Assembly (NCBI GenBank): GCA_024734555.1
Contig: JANPWX010000480.1
Coordinates: forward strand, 3,062,260-3,126,259
Length of the DNA stretch: 64,000 nucleotides
Source: Trochalopteron elliotii
Lineage: Eukaryota > Chordata > Aves > Passeriformes > Leiothrichidae
Reading direction: 5' to 3'
Shown: in pieces, positions 25,901 to 37,796 of the stretch
Layout of the letters: the number at the start of each line of letters is the position of its first letter
How positions within the stretch are numbered: the first letter of the stretch is position 1
Translations under genes and position numbers: made by a program
Notes under the pieces: generated by a model
What the model was told of the DNA's origin: nothing
What the model saw: the letters and a program-made list of their open reading frames with translations, nothing else
Database searches by the model: none

Positions 25901-28256
25901 TAAAAATCCATGCAATAAAAATGTAAATATATCCCTTAAAGGCTTTCTTAATATACCCTGTAATTTCCTTAAAATTCTTTCTATGATATCAAAATCCTAA
26001 ACCACTTTGAGATGAGCTATTTTAGACTGTAATTGGGCTATTCATTCCCTATGCATACAGTGATCCTAATCTAATATGTAACAAGAACTTAAAAGCTAAT
26101 CAATAATGGAACACGATTCTCTATCAGTAGAGCTGCCTGTTGACTCCTGTGAGAGGGATCTTCACAAGACAGCTCAGCTCTGATGACAGCCTTATATTTA
26201 TTTTAAACATGAAGCTGAAACATCATCTTTCTCTGTATTGTCACTTCCAATTATTTTTGGAACAAAAACACCGGGGGAAATGAGATCCTCGTCCTGAAGG
26301 GTACATTCATATTTGATAAATAGCCACAGATTCTGGAGAATGTTTACTGAAATTTGGGCTTGGAATGCTTTCTCGTGCATTTTACTAGAGCCATTGATTA
26401 ACTGTTGTAACATGTGTCCAGGTCATTTTACCAAGCTGCCCCTTTCCTATGCCTCAGAGGTTGAGAAAGAAAAAGGGTTGATTATCCTGGTGTGGGCTTC
26501 CATGTCTTCCCTGAATAAAACTAAGGTAAAATTAGCACTGAGAGGGAATCAAAGAGCACTGCTCTTCAGTGCAAGTCAAGAAGCTCTCTATACCCTCACG
26601 TACAAAAGACAAACTCCCACTTTTCATGCCTAGGCAGTGGTTTGAGATGGAGAGGGTGCAGGGAAGGGTTAAGTGAGTCCACAGATGTGCCTAAACCATA
26701 TCAATCACAAGGCATGAAGAATGCCTCCCTTTTAACAGGCACAGAACCAACCCACACAGCTGCATTTTGAATTTTATAACCTCTCTCAATAAAATGCAAG
26801 TGGAGGACACCTTGCATCATTCCCACAGCTCTGACCATTTGGGCACTGCACCCCTTTCCCTGGGAGCCACCCTGGGGAGGAGCTGGAGCCATGCACAGCC
26901 CCTTGTCCCTGCCTGGAGACAATTAACACACTCTGCAGAAACAGGGGGGAGCTTTCTGATGTCACACACACTTCCACAAAGGCAGTGGGGGTTTAATCTG
27001 GAATTACTCAGGGTATGAAGGATCAGGAGCTGGCTGGGAAAGCTTCTCTCTAGAGGCTCCTAAATGCCAGCAATTCCACATGATTATTTATTGAGCTTCA
27101 TAATAGTGCATATACCCTCATGCACACCCTTTCTCCTACAAATTACCTTACAACTTCCCAGCCTTCATTACGTTGTAGAGGTTAAAGCTTTCCTAAGTAA
27201 CCAAAACATCCAGGAAGGAAAGCTTGCTAAATGCTGAGCTAAGCTTAAATACTGACCCTATCTCTTAACTGTAAAAAGAATTTTATGTACACCGTAAAAA
27301 ATAATAATTGCTGTGGTAACTGCTTGGTCATGTTAACTAAAGGCATAAATAGAGTTGTGTAACACAGCCAGGGCTAATGTTGGCAGCACAAGGGAGGTGT
27401 CCTCATTGAAAGGTTTAATTGATACATGTGTCCTTATAGGAAAAGTTGCTTTTTACCCCCATAACAGGTATATTTAACATCTTTAAGGCAGTTCTCTTTC
27501 AGTCTGCTCCCACTCTTGCCTTGCAAACCATTTGAGTATAGAAGGCAATTAGACAGTTGTGAGGAGATGACAAATCAAACATGAGCTGTGTTTACCTTTG
27601 TTTCACTCCTGGTTTTAACAGTGCAGTAATTCAGCCCTGTCCTTTTCTCAGGTGATGCCCCATATTTCAGCTGTGAGACACAGAGACAGGGAGTGTAACT
27701 ATGTGTGCCTCCTTTTTGTCATGGATTATTCCCAAGCTTGGACTCTGCTGTCATTGATTCTTCTTCACATCCTTTTGCCAGTATTTTGATCACTTCCATA
27801 GTAAAAAATAATTTAATTTTAGGTGCTCTGAGAGATCTGCAGGAAACAGTGCCAATGGAATGACAGGGAATTTTATACAAGCCAGTTCTGGACCTGCAAC
27901 TACACTGGGCTGAGACAATGCATTTACCCCACCTGCTCAATGAGACGTTATGGGCCAAATTAATTCCCCATGCAGGTGGTAAAGCCACACCCGATGCATT
28001 CAGCCCAAGAAACAGAATTAATGTACTTAGATGGCAAAAAGATATCTCCTATCTTTACACAAATGCATTCTCCATAAGCCTTAGTTTAGAATTTTCCCTT
28101 TGCCTCACTGAAGCTCAGTCTGCACCTTGAATAATACATGTAAGTTTTTGATTGACATGCAGTTCTAAGCATTTAGCTATCTTGATGTCTTGTCAAGTCA
28201 TCCTTTGATAAAAGCATTTTAGGTGCCATGAAATGTAATCACTTCACTGCAGCATT
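22989..28256. other. gene-free intergenic DNA
   Basis: No exon or transposon recognised. It contains the microsatellite at 24861-24890, a 12-bp tandem doublet near 23258-23281 and several AT-rich stretches (24230-24900, 25860-26110). The minus-strand frame at 27719-27988 is weakly protein-like and could be a tail of the decayed coding stretch just above it, but this was not established. Confidence 0.5.
24861..24890. repeat. GAT/AAT trinucleotide microsatellite
   Basis: Interrupted GAT and AAT units occupy about 30 bases, followed by an AT-rich stretch. Confidence 0.9.
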
Positions 28257-29423
28257 CTACATTGCAGATTCAAGTTTCTCTGCACATTTTTCAGCTGAAG
28301 ATCTTGGCAACGTCAATAGATCTGTTCCATGGGTGATTTGGATGGATCTATTAATATTGCCTCTAAGAGCAATAAGTCCCACTCTTTTACAAAGTGAATC
28401 ATCTGTCTCTCCTGTGGACAAGTGAAATTCTCTCTCACTGGAGTCATAGTCCACAAGTTGGCAGGGTTTCCTGTTTTGTTAATAGTCTTCATACAGCAGT
28501 GAAGTCATTTCAAAAGATGTTCAGCCCAGTTTTGGGGCCAAGCAGTATGTCTTGGCTATTTGTTCTTCTAGACAGGCCATGTCACCATTAGTCATACTTC
28601 AGAATGATGGTTTACTTTCATTATTCACTGACTGCACTGCTTCCGATTCAATGCTCTCCAACTCAGAAAGATTTTCCTGTGCTAATTCATCTGAAACATT
28701 TCTAGAAGAGTTTATCTTGAAGGACACATTCTCAATGTTAATAAAGTGCAGAGGTTTTGGAACAGCTGGTAATCCTGGTTCTTTAAAAATGTGCTTTTTG
28801 GAGATGTTTATGCTGTGTGTGTGAGCACAGTGTGTGCCAGTAGGGGTCTTAACATGATTGATAATCCTTTCCATTTTTATTTATGTTCTGTTTGGGACCT
28901 CTAGCACACCCTCACTGTGAGACCAGGACTGGGCTAATGTGGCTCCAGACTGAATACTGAGGGTGTTGTAGCAAACCCAGCAGCCCCAGCCTGGTTTAGG
29001 CCATGACTCCCAAAGACCACCCCTCACAAGGCTCTAACCTGGCCACCTGACACCATTGTTTTACCTGATCAAATGAGGATGACTGAGATCTCCTGGAATG
29101 GCTCAACACCATGATTTTTTGGTAGGGCTCAAGTGATTTGTGTGCACTGATGTGAGCCCATCTCCTCCTGTGGTAGTTTGTTGGGAACAGGCAGTTTCTC
29201 TGGTACACATCTGGATCTATATACCTGGAACTCATGACAGGAGCTTTATTTTTTTGAAATAGTTTCATTTCCGAATGAGTTTTCATTCACTTGAGGGCTT
29301 CTTGGTTTGGGTACCATTTCTGACCTCCCCCTCAAACAGAAATCTCTCAGGTTTCCTGTGCTCTCACATTCCTAGGCTGACATCATCTAGTGTCTCCTAC
29401 TTCACTGAAGCCATCTCAGAAAC
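28257..29423 (-). pseudogene. decayed protein-coding remnant, unidentified
   Basis: Three adjacent minus-strand stretches read like protein but are broken. 29423-29285 gives protein-like sequence with two stops (for example PERFLFEGEVRNG), preceded by a good acceptor-like TTCCTTAG. A frame change at about 29286 leads into an open stretch with RYIDPDVYQRNC and HRRRWAHIS, down to 28996. From 28874 a third frame continues with PAVPKPLHFINIENVSF. It runs past in-frame stops at 28599 and at least two more to 28257, including EEQIAKTYCLAP and SAEKCAEKLESAM. Residue composition is that of a soluble, serine-rich protein. I do not recognise the family. It could be a dead gene, a retrocopy, or coincidence in AT-balanced DNA. 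Confidence 0.4.
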
Positions 29424-31507
29424 CTAAGGAAACACAATAAAGGACACGCTGTAACTCAGGCTGAAGTTTTCTGAATGCTCTGGGGAGAACCTACAGAAGT
29501 TACCCTAAAACTGGGGAACTTCTGGGGTCAGAGTGAAGACAAGCAGAATTTTGACAATTGAGAGAAGAAAAATTGCTTTGGAACTAGAACAAGAGTTGCT
29601 CAAGAGTTCACAAGAAACAGAAATTCTCTTCTTTTAAAATCTTCCAACTAATGCTAATTACCAAGAGTATGTTGAGCATGTGATTCCATGGTAGGCCCCA
29701 AAGACCCTTAGGACTGATGTGTACAATATTAACTTAACTCTTAATAAAGTTCACATACTTTGAATTTCTGTAGAGTCAATGAAAAGAAAGGACACAACAT
29801 CTAGCCAATATTAATTATATTTTGACCTGAGTATAGACTTATATTCAGACTGTTTTGAGTGGCCTCTTATCTTAAAAAAAAACAAAAACAACCAAACTCA
29901 AGCATCAGACTGGTTAGGGTGAATCTGATTCTCTGAAGTTGTCGAGATTCTTCTCTTGGTGATCAGTGGCAGGACTTGTGTTTCCAGGTGATAAATGTGG
30001 GATGTTTTTTCTGAATACCTGGGCAGGTTTTGTCTTGAATTTGGAGGAGCCTGTTGATGTAAGGTGCCTGGAGGCTTTTGTGTGTTTGCAGGGTGGGAGG
30101 TCTGTTCAGCTCACAGCCTGATTAGCTCCCTGTTTTAAAGAGAGAAAACACAGACCTCAGCTCTGCCCACCTTAAGAACTTGGTATTTTCCTTTGGCACC
30201 ACTTGAAACTCTTCCAATTTTCCCTCACCCTTCCATCTTCCCTCTCCCATCTCAGAACACTTTTTTTGGGTTTTCTGATTCCCATTTGGCGTGGCTGATG
30301 CTTGAGCCCTGGGATTACTGATTGTGCTTGTTGCTGCTTAGATCCCTTCAAGCTCTCCAAACCTGTACAAAGCTCTGGGCTTTCAGCCAATTTACTCACA
30401 GGTTTATCATATGCTGACATTGTTTCTCTATAAATAGGTCTACCTTTACTGACATTATTGATTCAACTGCCTCTCTTCTCACTAATTCTCTTTCTAATGT
30501 ATCCAACCCGCCTTGGTATTTCACCTAATGAAAAGCTGAAGTCAGAGGGGTAGAGGTTCAAGAGGTTAAACTGTGAGCATAAAGGTCCTGGGCTTTAAAG
30601 TCAGTTTGCTATGGGAGACCCACAAGCTTGTCAGTGGAACAAATCTGCAAGTCCAAGCTCTCTTTTCCACCAGAAAATATAAGCCATCAAGTCAATTTTA
30701 TGTTTTATTACTAATAATTTTAAATAAGAGGAGATTATTTTGCAGACCGCTCCATCTGATACATTTATGGATTAACAACGATAACACAGAGCCTAATCTG
30801 CCCATCTTTGGTAAGAAGGAGCAAATTATCCCTCAGAGATAGGAACACATCTCACTTGCTGTTTGTCTTGGAGTTAATCCAAATGAACAGACCAAAGATG
30901 TGGTTGTCTTACTTGTAAATTAAATTCAGCTTTAATAGATCATTTGTGCATTTTCTATATATAGGGTTGGGAATTTTTTTTTGTGACTGTGGTGGCAGTT
31001 TCTGTGCACAGCACAGCCCTGCAGTGCAGTGGCAGGAGGAGTGCTCAGCAGCAGCCCTGTCCTCCATGGGGAAGGTCCAGGGAAAGGCCAGTGGCCCACT
31101 CAGGCACTGTGGTGGCCACTGGGTCACAAACTGTGCCCTGCAGACACCTGAAAATCTGGAAATTCATTGCACCCTTGCAGGAAACAAGTTCTCCAGAGGT
31201 CTGTGGACACGGCAGCAGCTGAGGGCTGGGGAAGCCCAGGCTGCAGAGCAGGGTTCAGTGACCAGGGCTGGGATGAGGGCTGTGCAGGGAAGAGAAAGAG
31301 AAAGCTGCAGAATGAGATTGGTGTGGGGCAAAGTCCACTGGCACACAGAACTAGGAGCTATCCAAGATGAGCAAACCTGGTAGCAGCCCTGCTAAAGGCT
31401 CCAGGAAGCTCCAGAGCTGCTGGGGAAGCTGCACTGACCCAGAGCAGCACAGGTACAATGGATCTCCAAGATATTGTGGTGGGTGGAGGCAGAAAGGTGC
31501 CCAGAAC
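29424..31507. other. gene-free DNA, right end may be retroviral leader
   Basis: No exon recognised. The GC-rich part from about 31000 to 31507 lies directly downstream, in minus-strand sense, of the LTR and primer binding site at 31508-32044. It could therefore be a leader remnant. It contains no gag, pol or env-like frame, so most of the provirus is missing. Confidence 0.45.
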
Positions 31508-31525
31508 CTTCTGGAAGAGCCCCCA
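31508..31525 (-). other. retroviral primer binding site, proline tRNA type
   Basis: On the minus strand, two bases after the LTR end, the sequence is TGGGGGCTC followed by TTCC. This matches the start of the proline-tRNA primer site used by gammaretroviruses, with changes in its second half. Its position and two-base spacing support the LTR boundary at 31528. Confidence 0.7.
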
Positions 31526-31527
31526 GG

Positions 31528-32044
31528 TGGAGAGCCACCAGGAGTCACAGGCACACTGACACAATCATTCACCACTCACACGGAGAGCTGGGATAAATCC
31601 CTTGGCAGTAACAAAGGGAAAGGTCTTCATTTAGAGTTGCACAGAGAGGGTTTTATTCCACCTTCAGGTGAAGGGGCCCAGGGATGAAGGCAGGGCCGTG
31701 AGTGAGGGACCAGGGCTTATATAGGGGGCGGAGCTGGGGACACCAGCCAATGGGTGAGGGAGAAAGTGGTGCAGAGGCGGGGCAATGTACAAGGAGAACC
31801 AATGGGGGAACAGGGGTGGAATGTGGGCGGGGATTGCACCAAACCAGGGCCAATGGGGCTTCAAGGAAGGGAGAACATTCCAGGGCAAGGACATATAAGG
31901 GAGAAAGGGGCGGGGAGGCCGACGGGCCAACCAGGAGAGCAGAACTGGGGGACATTTGAATAACAACCAAAGAATTCTGGGAGGAGGCGGCTTCTTCTCG
32001 TCCTAACGTGAAGGGACTTGTCCTGATTAAGGGACATCCCTCCA
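31528..32044 (-). mobile_element. 5' LTR of a truncated endogenous retrovirus
   Basis: On the minus strand the element starts TGGAGGG and ends GGCTCTCCA, with TGGAG...CTCCA inverted termini. U3 carries ATTGG boxes at plus positions 31747, 31799 and 31850, each beside a GC box, in a repeat of about 51 bp. A TATA box (CTATATAAG, 31716-31724) follows, then R with AATAAA at 31652-31657 and a GT-rich U5. A proline-type primer site follows after two bases. No 3' LTR or coding body is visible, so this is a truncated provirus of gammaretrovirus-like type. Its GC content stands out from the flanks. No clean target-site duplication was found. Confidence 0.82.
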
Positions 32045-32148
32045 AGGGAGCCTCAGGTGCTCTGGTTTAGGAGGTGGACTGGCCTCCACATCCAGGGACA
32101 TCCCTGAGGATGTGGCTGGGAGCTGTCAGCTCAGCATCTTCACAGCAA

Positions 32149-32178
32149 AGCTCAGCTCAGCTCAGCTCAGCTCAGCTC
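32149..32178. repeat. AGCTC pentanucleotide tandem repeat
   Basis: About six exact copies of AGCTC (GAGCT on the minus strand), 105 bp outside the LTR at 31528-32044. Confidence 0.95.
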
Positions 32179-32884
32179 TCTCCTGCCCTCACTGTGCCGC
32201 CAAGCTGGCAGTGCAGAGCCCTCTTTGGTTTATCTGGTGATGTTTGGGCTGTTGGCCTCAGCTCTGGCATGGCTCACCCAGGCCACGGAGGCCATTGGCA
32301 GCCACCCTTTCCCCTGCCAGGATGGGAGCCCTCATTCTCCTGGTTGCCACCTCAGAACTCCCGTTAGCCAAATGTCCTCAGCAGGGCAGGATAGGGAATT
32401 AAACACTCTGACCTGGCCAGGGAAACTGGTGAGGCTGCCAGAGCAATATGTCATCAAATCCCATACTGAAACCAAATAGCTTCTCCCTCCCCAAATAAAT
32501 CATCAGAGAGAAGAAAATGTTTTGCGTTTTTAAAAGTTTAGACTATCTCTGACTTCAGACACGTTGCCATCAACCTGGGATTTAATCAGGGATTTTCATT
32601 TGCTCCTTGTTCTGAACTGTAATGAGCCCTTTAACAGTGTAAATAAAAAGATCTAAAGATTCAATAAACTATAATGTCACAAACGGCAATCAGCTACATT
32701 GTGAGGCTTCAGTGTTAAAAAGCATCTCACAGCTGGAAACAAATGCTTCTATATAACATTGTAAATAACCTCTAAGCCCACTACTAATTAAACTGAAGCC
32801 TCTCTTCTCCTGGGCATTGAATATATGAACCAATTAAGAAAATATAATTTGTTTTCTGAGAGACCTGTGCTGTACCTTTTTTTT

Positions 32885-32973
32885 AAAAAAAAGAGGAGGG
32901 AAAGAGATATAGAAAGACACAGTGACAGAGCAAGAGAAGGAAAGGAGAGAGGGGAAAGAAAAGAAGAAAAGAG
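32885..32973. repeat. polypurine tract
   Basis: About 89 bases, nearly all A and G on the plus strand, with a few interruptions near 32908-32930. Such tracts can form triplex DNA. Confidence 0.9.
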
Positions 32974-33894
32974 TTTCATATGAGGGACCACACTGATGTG
33001 CTGGGGTTACAATAATGAGACATTTCTGCTTTAAGCAAATTTTGCACCTGTAACCTGCAGAAATATAGCCATAGCACTTGAAAAATTACTTCAATGCTGC
33101 ACAGTGCCATGAAAATTTATCTTTGAGATGATTTTATTGCATGGTTACCCTAGGCAATTAAATCAATAAATCTTAACTGTCAGAGAGGTTGGCCTACTGC
33201 CAGGAATAAATGAAATGCACGGAATCAGTAAATAAAAGGTTTCTGACAACTCATTCTAGGAATTATTTAGCAGTTGGGCTTTTTGTTGATGGTGGTGTTG
33301 GTGTTCCTTTTGTCTCCAGCATTTATTGACATTCTCCATGAGAAATGATTATGCTAACACAAACAATGTAACCCAGGGATGTAGATGGATGGGGGGAGAA
33401 GAGTCAGGCTCTTCAGGGTAATAAATTACCCTCCTGGAAATGCAGACAAACAGCAACTTTGGGGGGCTGATAGCACTGGCAGAGGCAATTAGAAGCTGGG
33501 GGCTGAGCCATGGTCTGGCAACACAAGGGCAGCCCCAGTGCCAGGCACCAGGAGCTCCGTGTGCTGGCCCAAGGTGCCTCATTATTAACATAGATGTGCT
33601 TTTTTCGTTGATTGATTCAGAGATGATTGAGATTGAAATGCCTCCTTGAGACATGGTGCTGATGTTTCTGTTGATCCAGAGTCCAGCTTTCACCACGGGA
33701 GATGCCAGTTCTGACAGTGAAATCATAGTTACGCCTGTGTAAACCCTGAGTGATCAATGCAGCTGCATTGTTTTTCATGCTGCTGTTACAAAACTGAAGG
33801 CTCAAGTCTGTTTTCACTTATCCTGGGATTTGATGTTTTAAGTTAGTGTGGAATAACCTGTATTTAGGCTTAGGCTCTGCCTCTCTCACTGTGG

Positions 33895-33970
33895 TGAGAT
33901 CAAGTGACCTGATTAGATTCTGAGATCAAGTGAACTGATAGATTCACTGAGATCAAGTGAACTGATCGAT
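33895..33970. repeat. 26-27 bp tandem repeat, about three copies
   Basis: The unit begins TGAGATCAAGTGAACTGAT and occurs at 33895, 33921 and 33948, with small differences and a length change of one base. The last copy is incomplete. Confidence 0.95.
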
Positions 33971-34987
33971 TTTTAGTCATTGTGGTCATCTGCTTTGAGT
34001 ACCAACAGGCCACCAAGTTCACCTGGTAAGTCCTGGTTCGAAGCTTCCTTCCCTGGCTGAACAAGCCCATTCCTCCAGCAAGGCAGCAGCTGCTGGAATA
34101 AGGTTGGGGCAGCCCTGGCCATGGGGGATGTGCACATTCCCCATGTGACAAGGACACTGATGGCACAGCAATCTGCTGTGCTGAGCAGTGAGGGAGGCCT
34201 TGCCTGCCTAGAAAAGAATTAATTAGATGGTTTGCAGGGCCAGTCCCTCACCACCACTGGGTCAGTCTGGAGCATGTGGGTCTGTCCTTGAGCCAACACC
34301 AGCTCCATGGAGCCAAGAAGGGATTTATTTGAGCAGTGTGGAAAAGAACCTGCTGTGAAAATGTCTGTATCCAGTCTCTGGACACCCAAGTGACCTTCAG
34401 CCCTTGGGGAGAAACTCATCTCTCTGCCTGAAGCTGGCAGAGGCTCACCAAAGCCAGAGACATCATGTCATCTTGGCTGGGGAATATTTCATTTGAAAAT
34501 ATTTCCTTCAAGGCCCTCTATGGTTTCTCAATGTCAATGTCAGAGTTTCCCAATCACTTTGCTCCTCTGAGATGTCCAGTCCCAGCCATGATTTTGCAGC
34601 CTTTGTGCTCCCCTGTGGCAAATTTGCTGCCTCCCACTGTGGGTGTGTGGAAACAGGCAGGAGGACACTCAGGAACAGCAGCTCAGGCTCAGGGCTGGGT
34701 GGTGCCTGGGGCACTGGAAATGTCCTGGACACTCACCTGGAGGAGGCTTCTCTTGGCTGATCAGTTCCCAGACCATAGAGAGCATTAAAAATCTGTGCTG
34801 AACTGAATGTCACACCCATTTCCAGGTACAGATAAAGCCAATGGAGTTTCACAAGGCTGATTGGCAAGCAGCTCCTCATTGCAGATAATTCCCTGCCAGC
34901 ATATCCTGAAATAAGTGATTGCTCTTAAATTGATGGTTTGAAGCCTTTTATTTAGCTCCTGGTTGATAGGCAGGGAATGTAGAGTTG

Positions 34988-35075
34988 CAAGAAAAAAAAC
35001 CCCAAACAACACACACACACACAACTCCCCCCCCCAAAAAAATCAAGACCCAAAACAAATCCTAAAAAGAAAAAA
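34988..35075. repeat. A/C-rich low-complexity tract with CA repeat
   Basis: A runs, an (AC)n stretch near 35009-35022, a run of nine C and further A-rich sequence lie in succession. Confidence 0.9.
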
Positions 35076-36539
35076 AGTGCTGCAGAATTTGTTTTACTGT
35101 AGCTCATATCACCAGAAAATTTTGCTTAACATTAACTTGATGTGTCTTTTTTGTGCTGAACACATTTACATTAGCTATAATAAAGTCTTTCCAAATATGT
35201 GGACACAGTATGGAGAAAAAAAAAATAAACCCATGCACATGTGCTTTTTTCAATAAAAAGGCATCTAAAATCACTTTGAATTGCAGCTGGTAAGTGAAAT
35301 TCCTCCCTATTATGTAGAGTTGATGTTGCATTGCTTTCCTTCTGGACCACGTGTGTAGGAGGGGCTGAGGAGTCTCAGCCATTCAGTGACAGGATTTGGG
35401 CTCTGCTTTCTTCTCCTTAGCTCTACAGACCACGGGAAGCTCCAGCCAGACTTTTTAGATATAAATAAGGCTTCACAAGCTCTTCATCTTTCGTGCTGGC
35501 AGTGATACATCCTGTGGTCTAGAGCAGCTTGTCATGGGCCAAACTCATTCCTGAGGGAGTTGTGCAGTTAAATCATCTTAACTGGCTGCCAAACTGTAGT
35601 GCTTCCTTCTCTCACTTGAGAGAAGCTCTTTGTAGCTCTTATGAACATCCTCCTCCACGGCCTGAGCCCCAGCCAGGGAGGGAGGGGAGATGTCTCCTTG
35701 GCTGTGCAGCAGGGCACACAGCACCTTGCCCGAGGTTGTTGTGAAATTGTGTATGAAAATCAGCATCCAAATGCCCATCTTCTATTTCCCCTGCCACTGC
35801 CAGACTTGGAGGAGACATTTCTCCCTCTGCTCAGCAGGGTGGCATCTTTCCCTCCTGTGGGAATCCCATGTACTGGCTGTATGAATAATTATCCTTTTTT
35901 TTTATTTCCAGGAGTTCTGGGGGATTTTATTCTGAATTGAGCAGTCACACTAACAGTGCTGTACAACACAGGTTTATGTGGAGCCATTCATCATTCATAG
36001 CTGGGATCACAGAACACTTCACAGCTGATTACAAGGTTACACATGCAGGGAATGACATGAGCTGCCAGGCTGAAGTCAAGCTTCAAGAGGGTTTCTGGGC
36101 ACACCCAGAAGATGAAAAGAACTCAGGGAGGAGTGAATGGCACACGAAGCATCAGACCTGCCCTCCCTCCTCCCGACCCAAAAGACTTCTTTCTCAGATA
36201 TCCACAGAGGACCTTTTCTGTCTCCTTGGACACAAAATGGGCACCCATGACACACAGTGTGCTCCAAACACGCCATTTCAGATTTCCTTCTGAAGTGACT
36301 CATGCCTAAGAAGAACTGGGGCTCCAGCACCCATTTTACAGGTAACTATTCACACAAGTGGGGTGATGAACTGAAAAAGCTTTAGTCTGGTCAGACCAGA
36401 GAGCTTTAAGCTGCTTCATGAGGTCAGAGTGGTGCTGAGAAGTTGAAAGGCACCAGCTACTGTGTAGCCCTGGTTCCATGCCTGAGGTGTTTTGGTTTTC
36501 TGAAATTCTTTTCCCAGGGAATTTTCTATCAACAAAATA

Positions 36540-36775
36540 AATGTTTTTGTAACTGCAACTGTGTTATTCATTCCTTTTCCTAGGAGGGACTTCTTCTTGA
36601 CGTCCCTCTGGTCTGACCAATGTGAGTAAAGAGGTTTGCCTTTGTGTCACCAATCAAATTGGCCTCTGTAAAACAGCATAAAAGGGAGACACATCCCAAA
36701 AATAGAGTCATTTTCAGCCTTCTGAATCTCGAAATCTGTGTCGTTGTGGTGTAAAACAGCATCACTACTGGACCT
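36540..36775 (+). mobile_element. possible LTR fragment (promoter-like)
   Basis: On the plus strand there are CCAAT boxes in GACCAATG near 36615 and CACCAATCAAATTGG near 36648. A CATAAAAGGG TATA-like box follows near 36677, then a sequence resembling a retroviral R/U5. That order fits an LTR. I could not find inverted TG...CA ends or a target-site duplication, so the edges are approximate and a non-retroviral promoter is not excluded. Confidence 0.35.
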
Positions 36776-37343
36776 TTGTTCTAAGGGGGGCATTGCAGCA
36801 GATACTCAGCCTCAAATCCAGACTAACACCTACTGTTGTGGCTCTCCAGGCAATCTACTGTGACACCATCTCCACCCTGGGCTCACTACCCCCCTCTCCA
36901 AGTCTGTCTGGGATGAGATGTCCCCACCAGCTGCGCCTTCCTACAGCACCTCCAGAGCACACAACTGTCCAGACTGAGCTGGAAATGCTTTCAGCAGGAC
37001 TGTGAGCATGAACAAACCACAGAGATGGCATTTTGCTTGGAGACAGCAGCCTGAGATGGGCTCTGCGTGGGGAGAGCTGCGTTTGTCCCTCCCTGTGGGC
37101 ACCTTGACCTCACTTGCCCCGCGAGCAGCAACGCTGCTGTGCACAGCATCAGGCACATCACACGCTGCTCTGCATCTCCAGAGAGCTCCTCACATCTCTT
37201 CTGAGCTGCTGTTCTTGGCACTGCCTCTCAGAGCTATTTCTGCTGTGCTGATAGAAAACCTGGCCTTTCCAGTTCAGTCCTGCCGGGAATCCCCCGGGGA
37301 CCAAGGCACGGAGGGTCAGGGATGCTGATGGCACCACTTCAGT

Positions 37344-37796
37344 TGATGCCTTAAGTTTGAGCTTTCATGTTTTTCAGATTCTGTGCTGCCCAGGGGTGCA
37401 GTTCTGAGCCTCACACTAAGTGCTAGTGAGCTCTCTTCACAGAGCAGGGAGACAAAACAAATCCTTTTCCTGCTGAGGACAAGGACAACTTTCAGACCCA
37501 AAGGCACAAACAAGGGTGGGCTGAAGAGAGAAAACAAGAAGGATGGGACCTCACAACCTGAAGCTGTAATTAATTGAACATTAAACCCCAATATGCAAAT
37601 GGACCAAAACTTATAAAAATATAAGACCTCCTGACCAATCAGCCATTTTGTGACGATTTTGGGTCCACCTTGGGGGTAGCCCTGGCCAGGCTCTGTCCTG
37701 CTCAAGGTGTGTATCCTAAAGGCCTTTCAGTAAATATCTACTTTATTCTCTGGCTCTGTCCAGTCTCTGTTTCAGGTCAGCCTTCCCAAGGCATCA
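37344..37796 (+). mobile_element. solo LTR of an endogenous retrovirus
   Basis: The element is bounded by perfect 9-bp inverted ends, TGATGCCTT and AAGGCATCA, with the TG...CA rule satisfied. Inside are an exact octamer ATGCAAAT at 37593-37600, a TATAAAA box at 37612-37618, a CCAAT box near 37635, and a CTTTATT region near the 3' end. The flanking bases CAGT and CAGC are at best an imperfect four-base target duplication. No primer binding site follows, so it is a solo LTR. It ends about 330 bp from the AFF2 poly(A) site. Confidence 0.8.

Larger units (their letters stand above)
32045..36539. other. gene-free intergenic DNA
   Basis: No exon recognised. It holds four simple-sequence features listed separately (32149, 32885, 33895 and 34988). 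The AT-rich parts at 32560-32790 and 33000-33240 could be conserved noncoding DNA, but this cannot be judged without alignment. Confidence 0.5.

Noticed and set aside
34225..34445. Possible further LTR on the minus strand (AATAAA with nearby GT-rich sequence)
   Set aside because: No inverted termini, TATA box or similarity to the other LTRs in the window.
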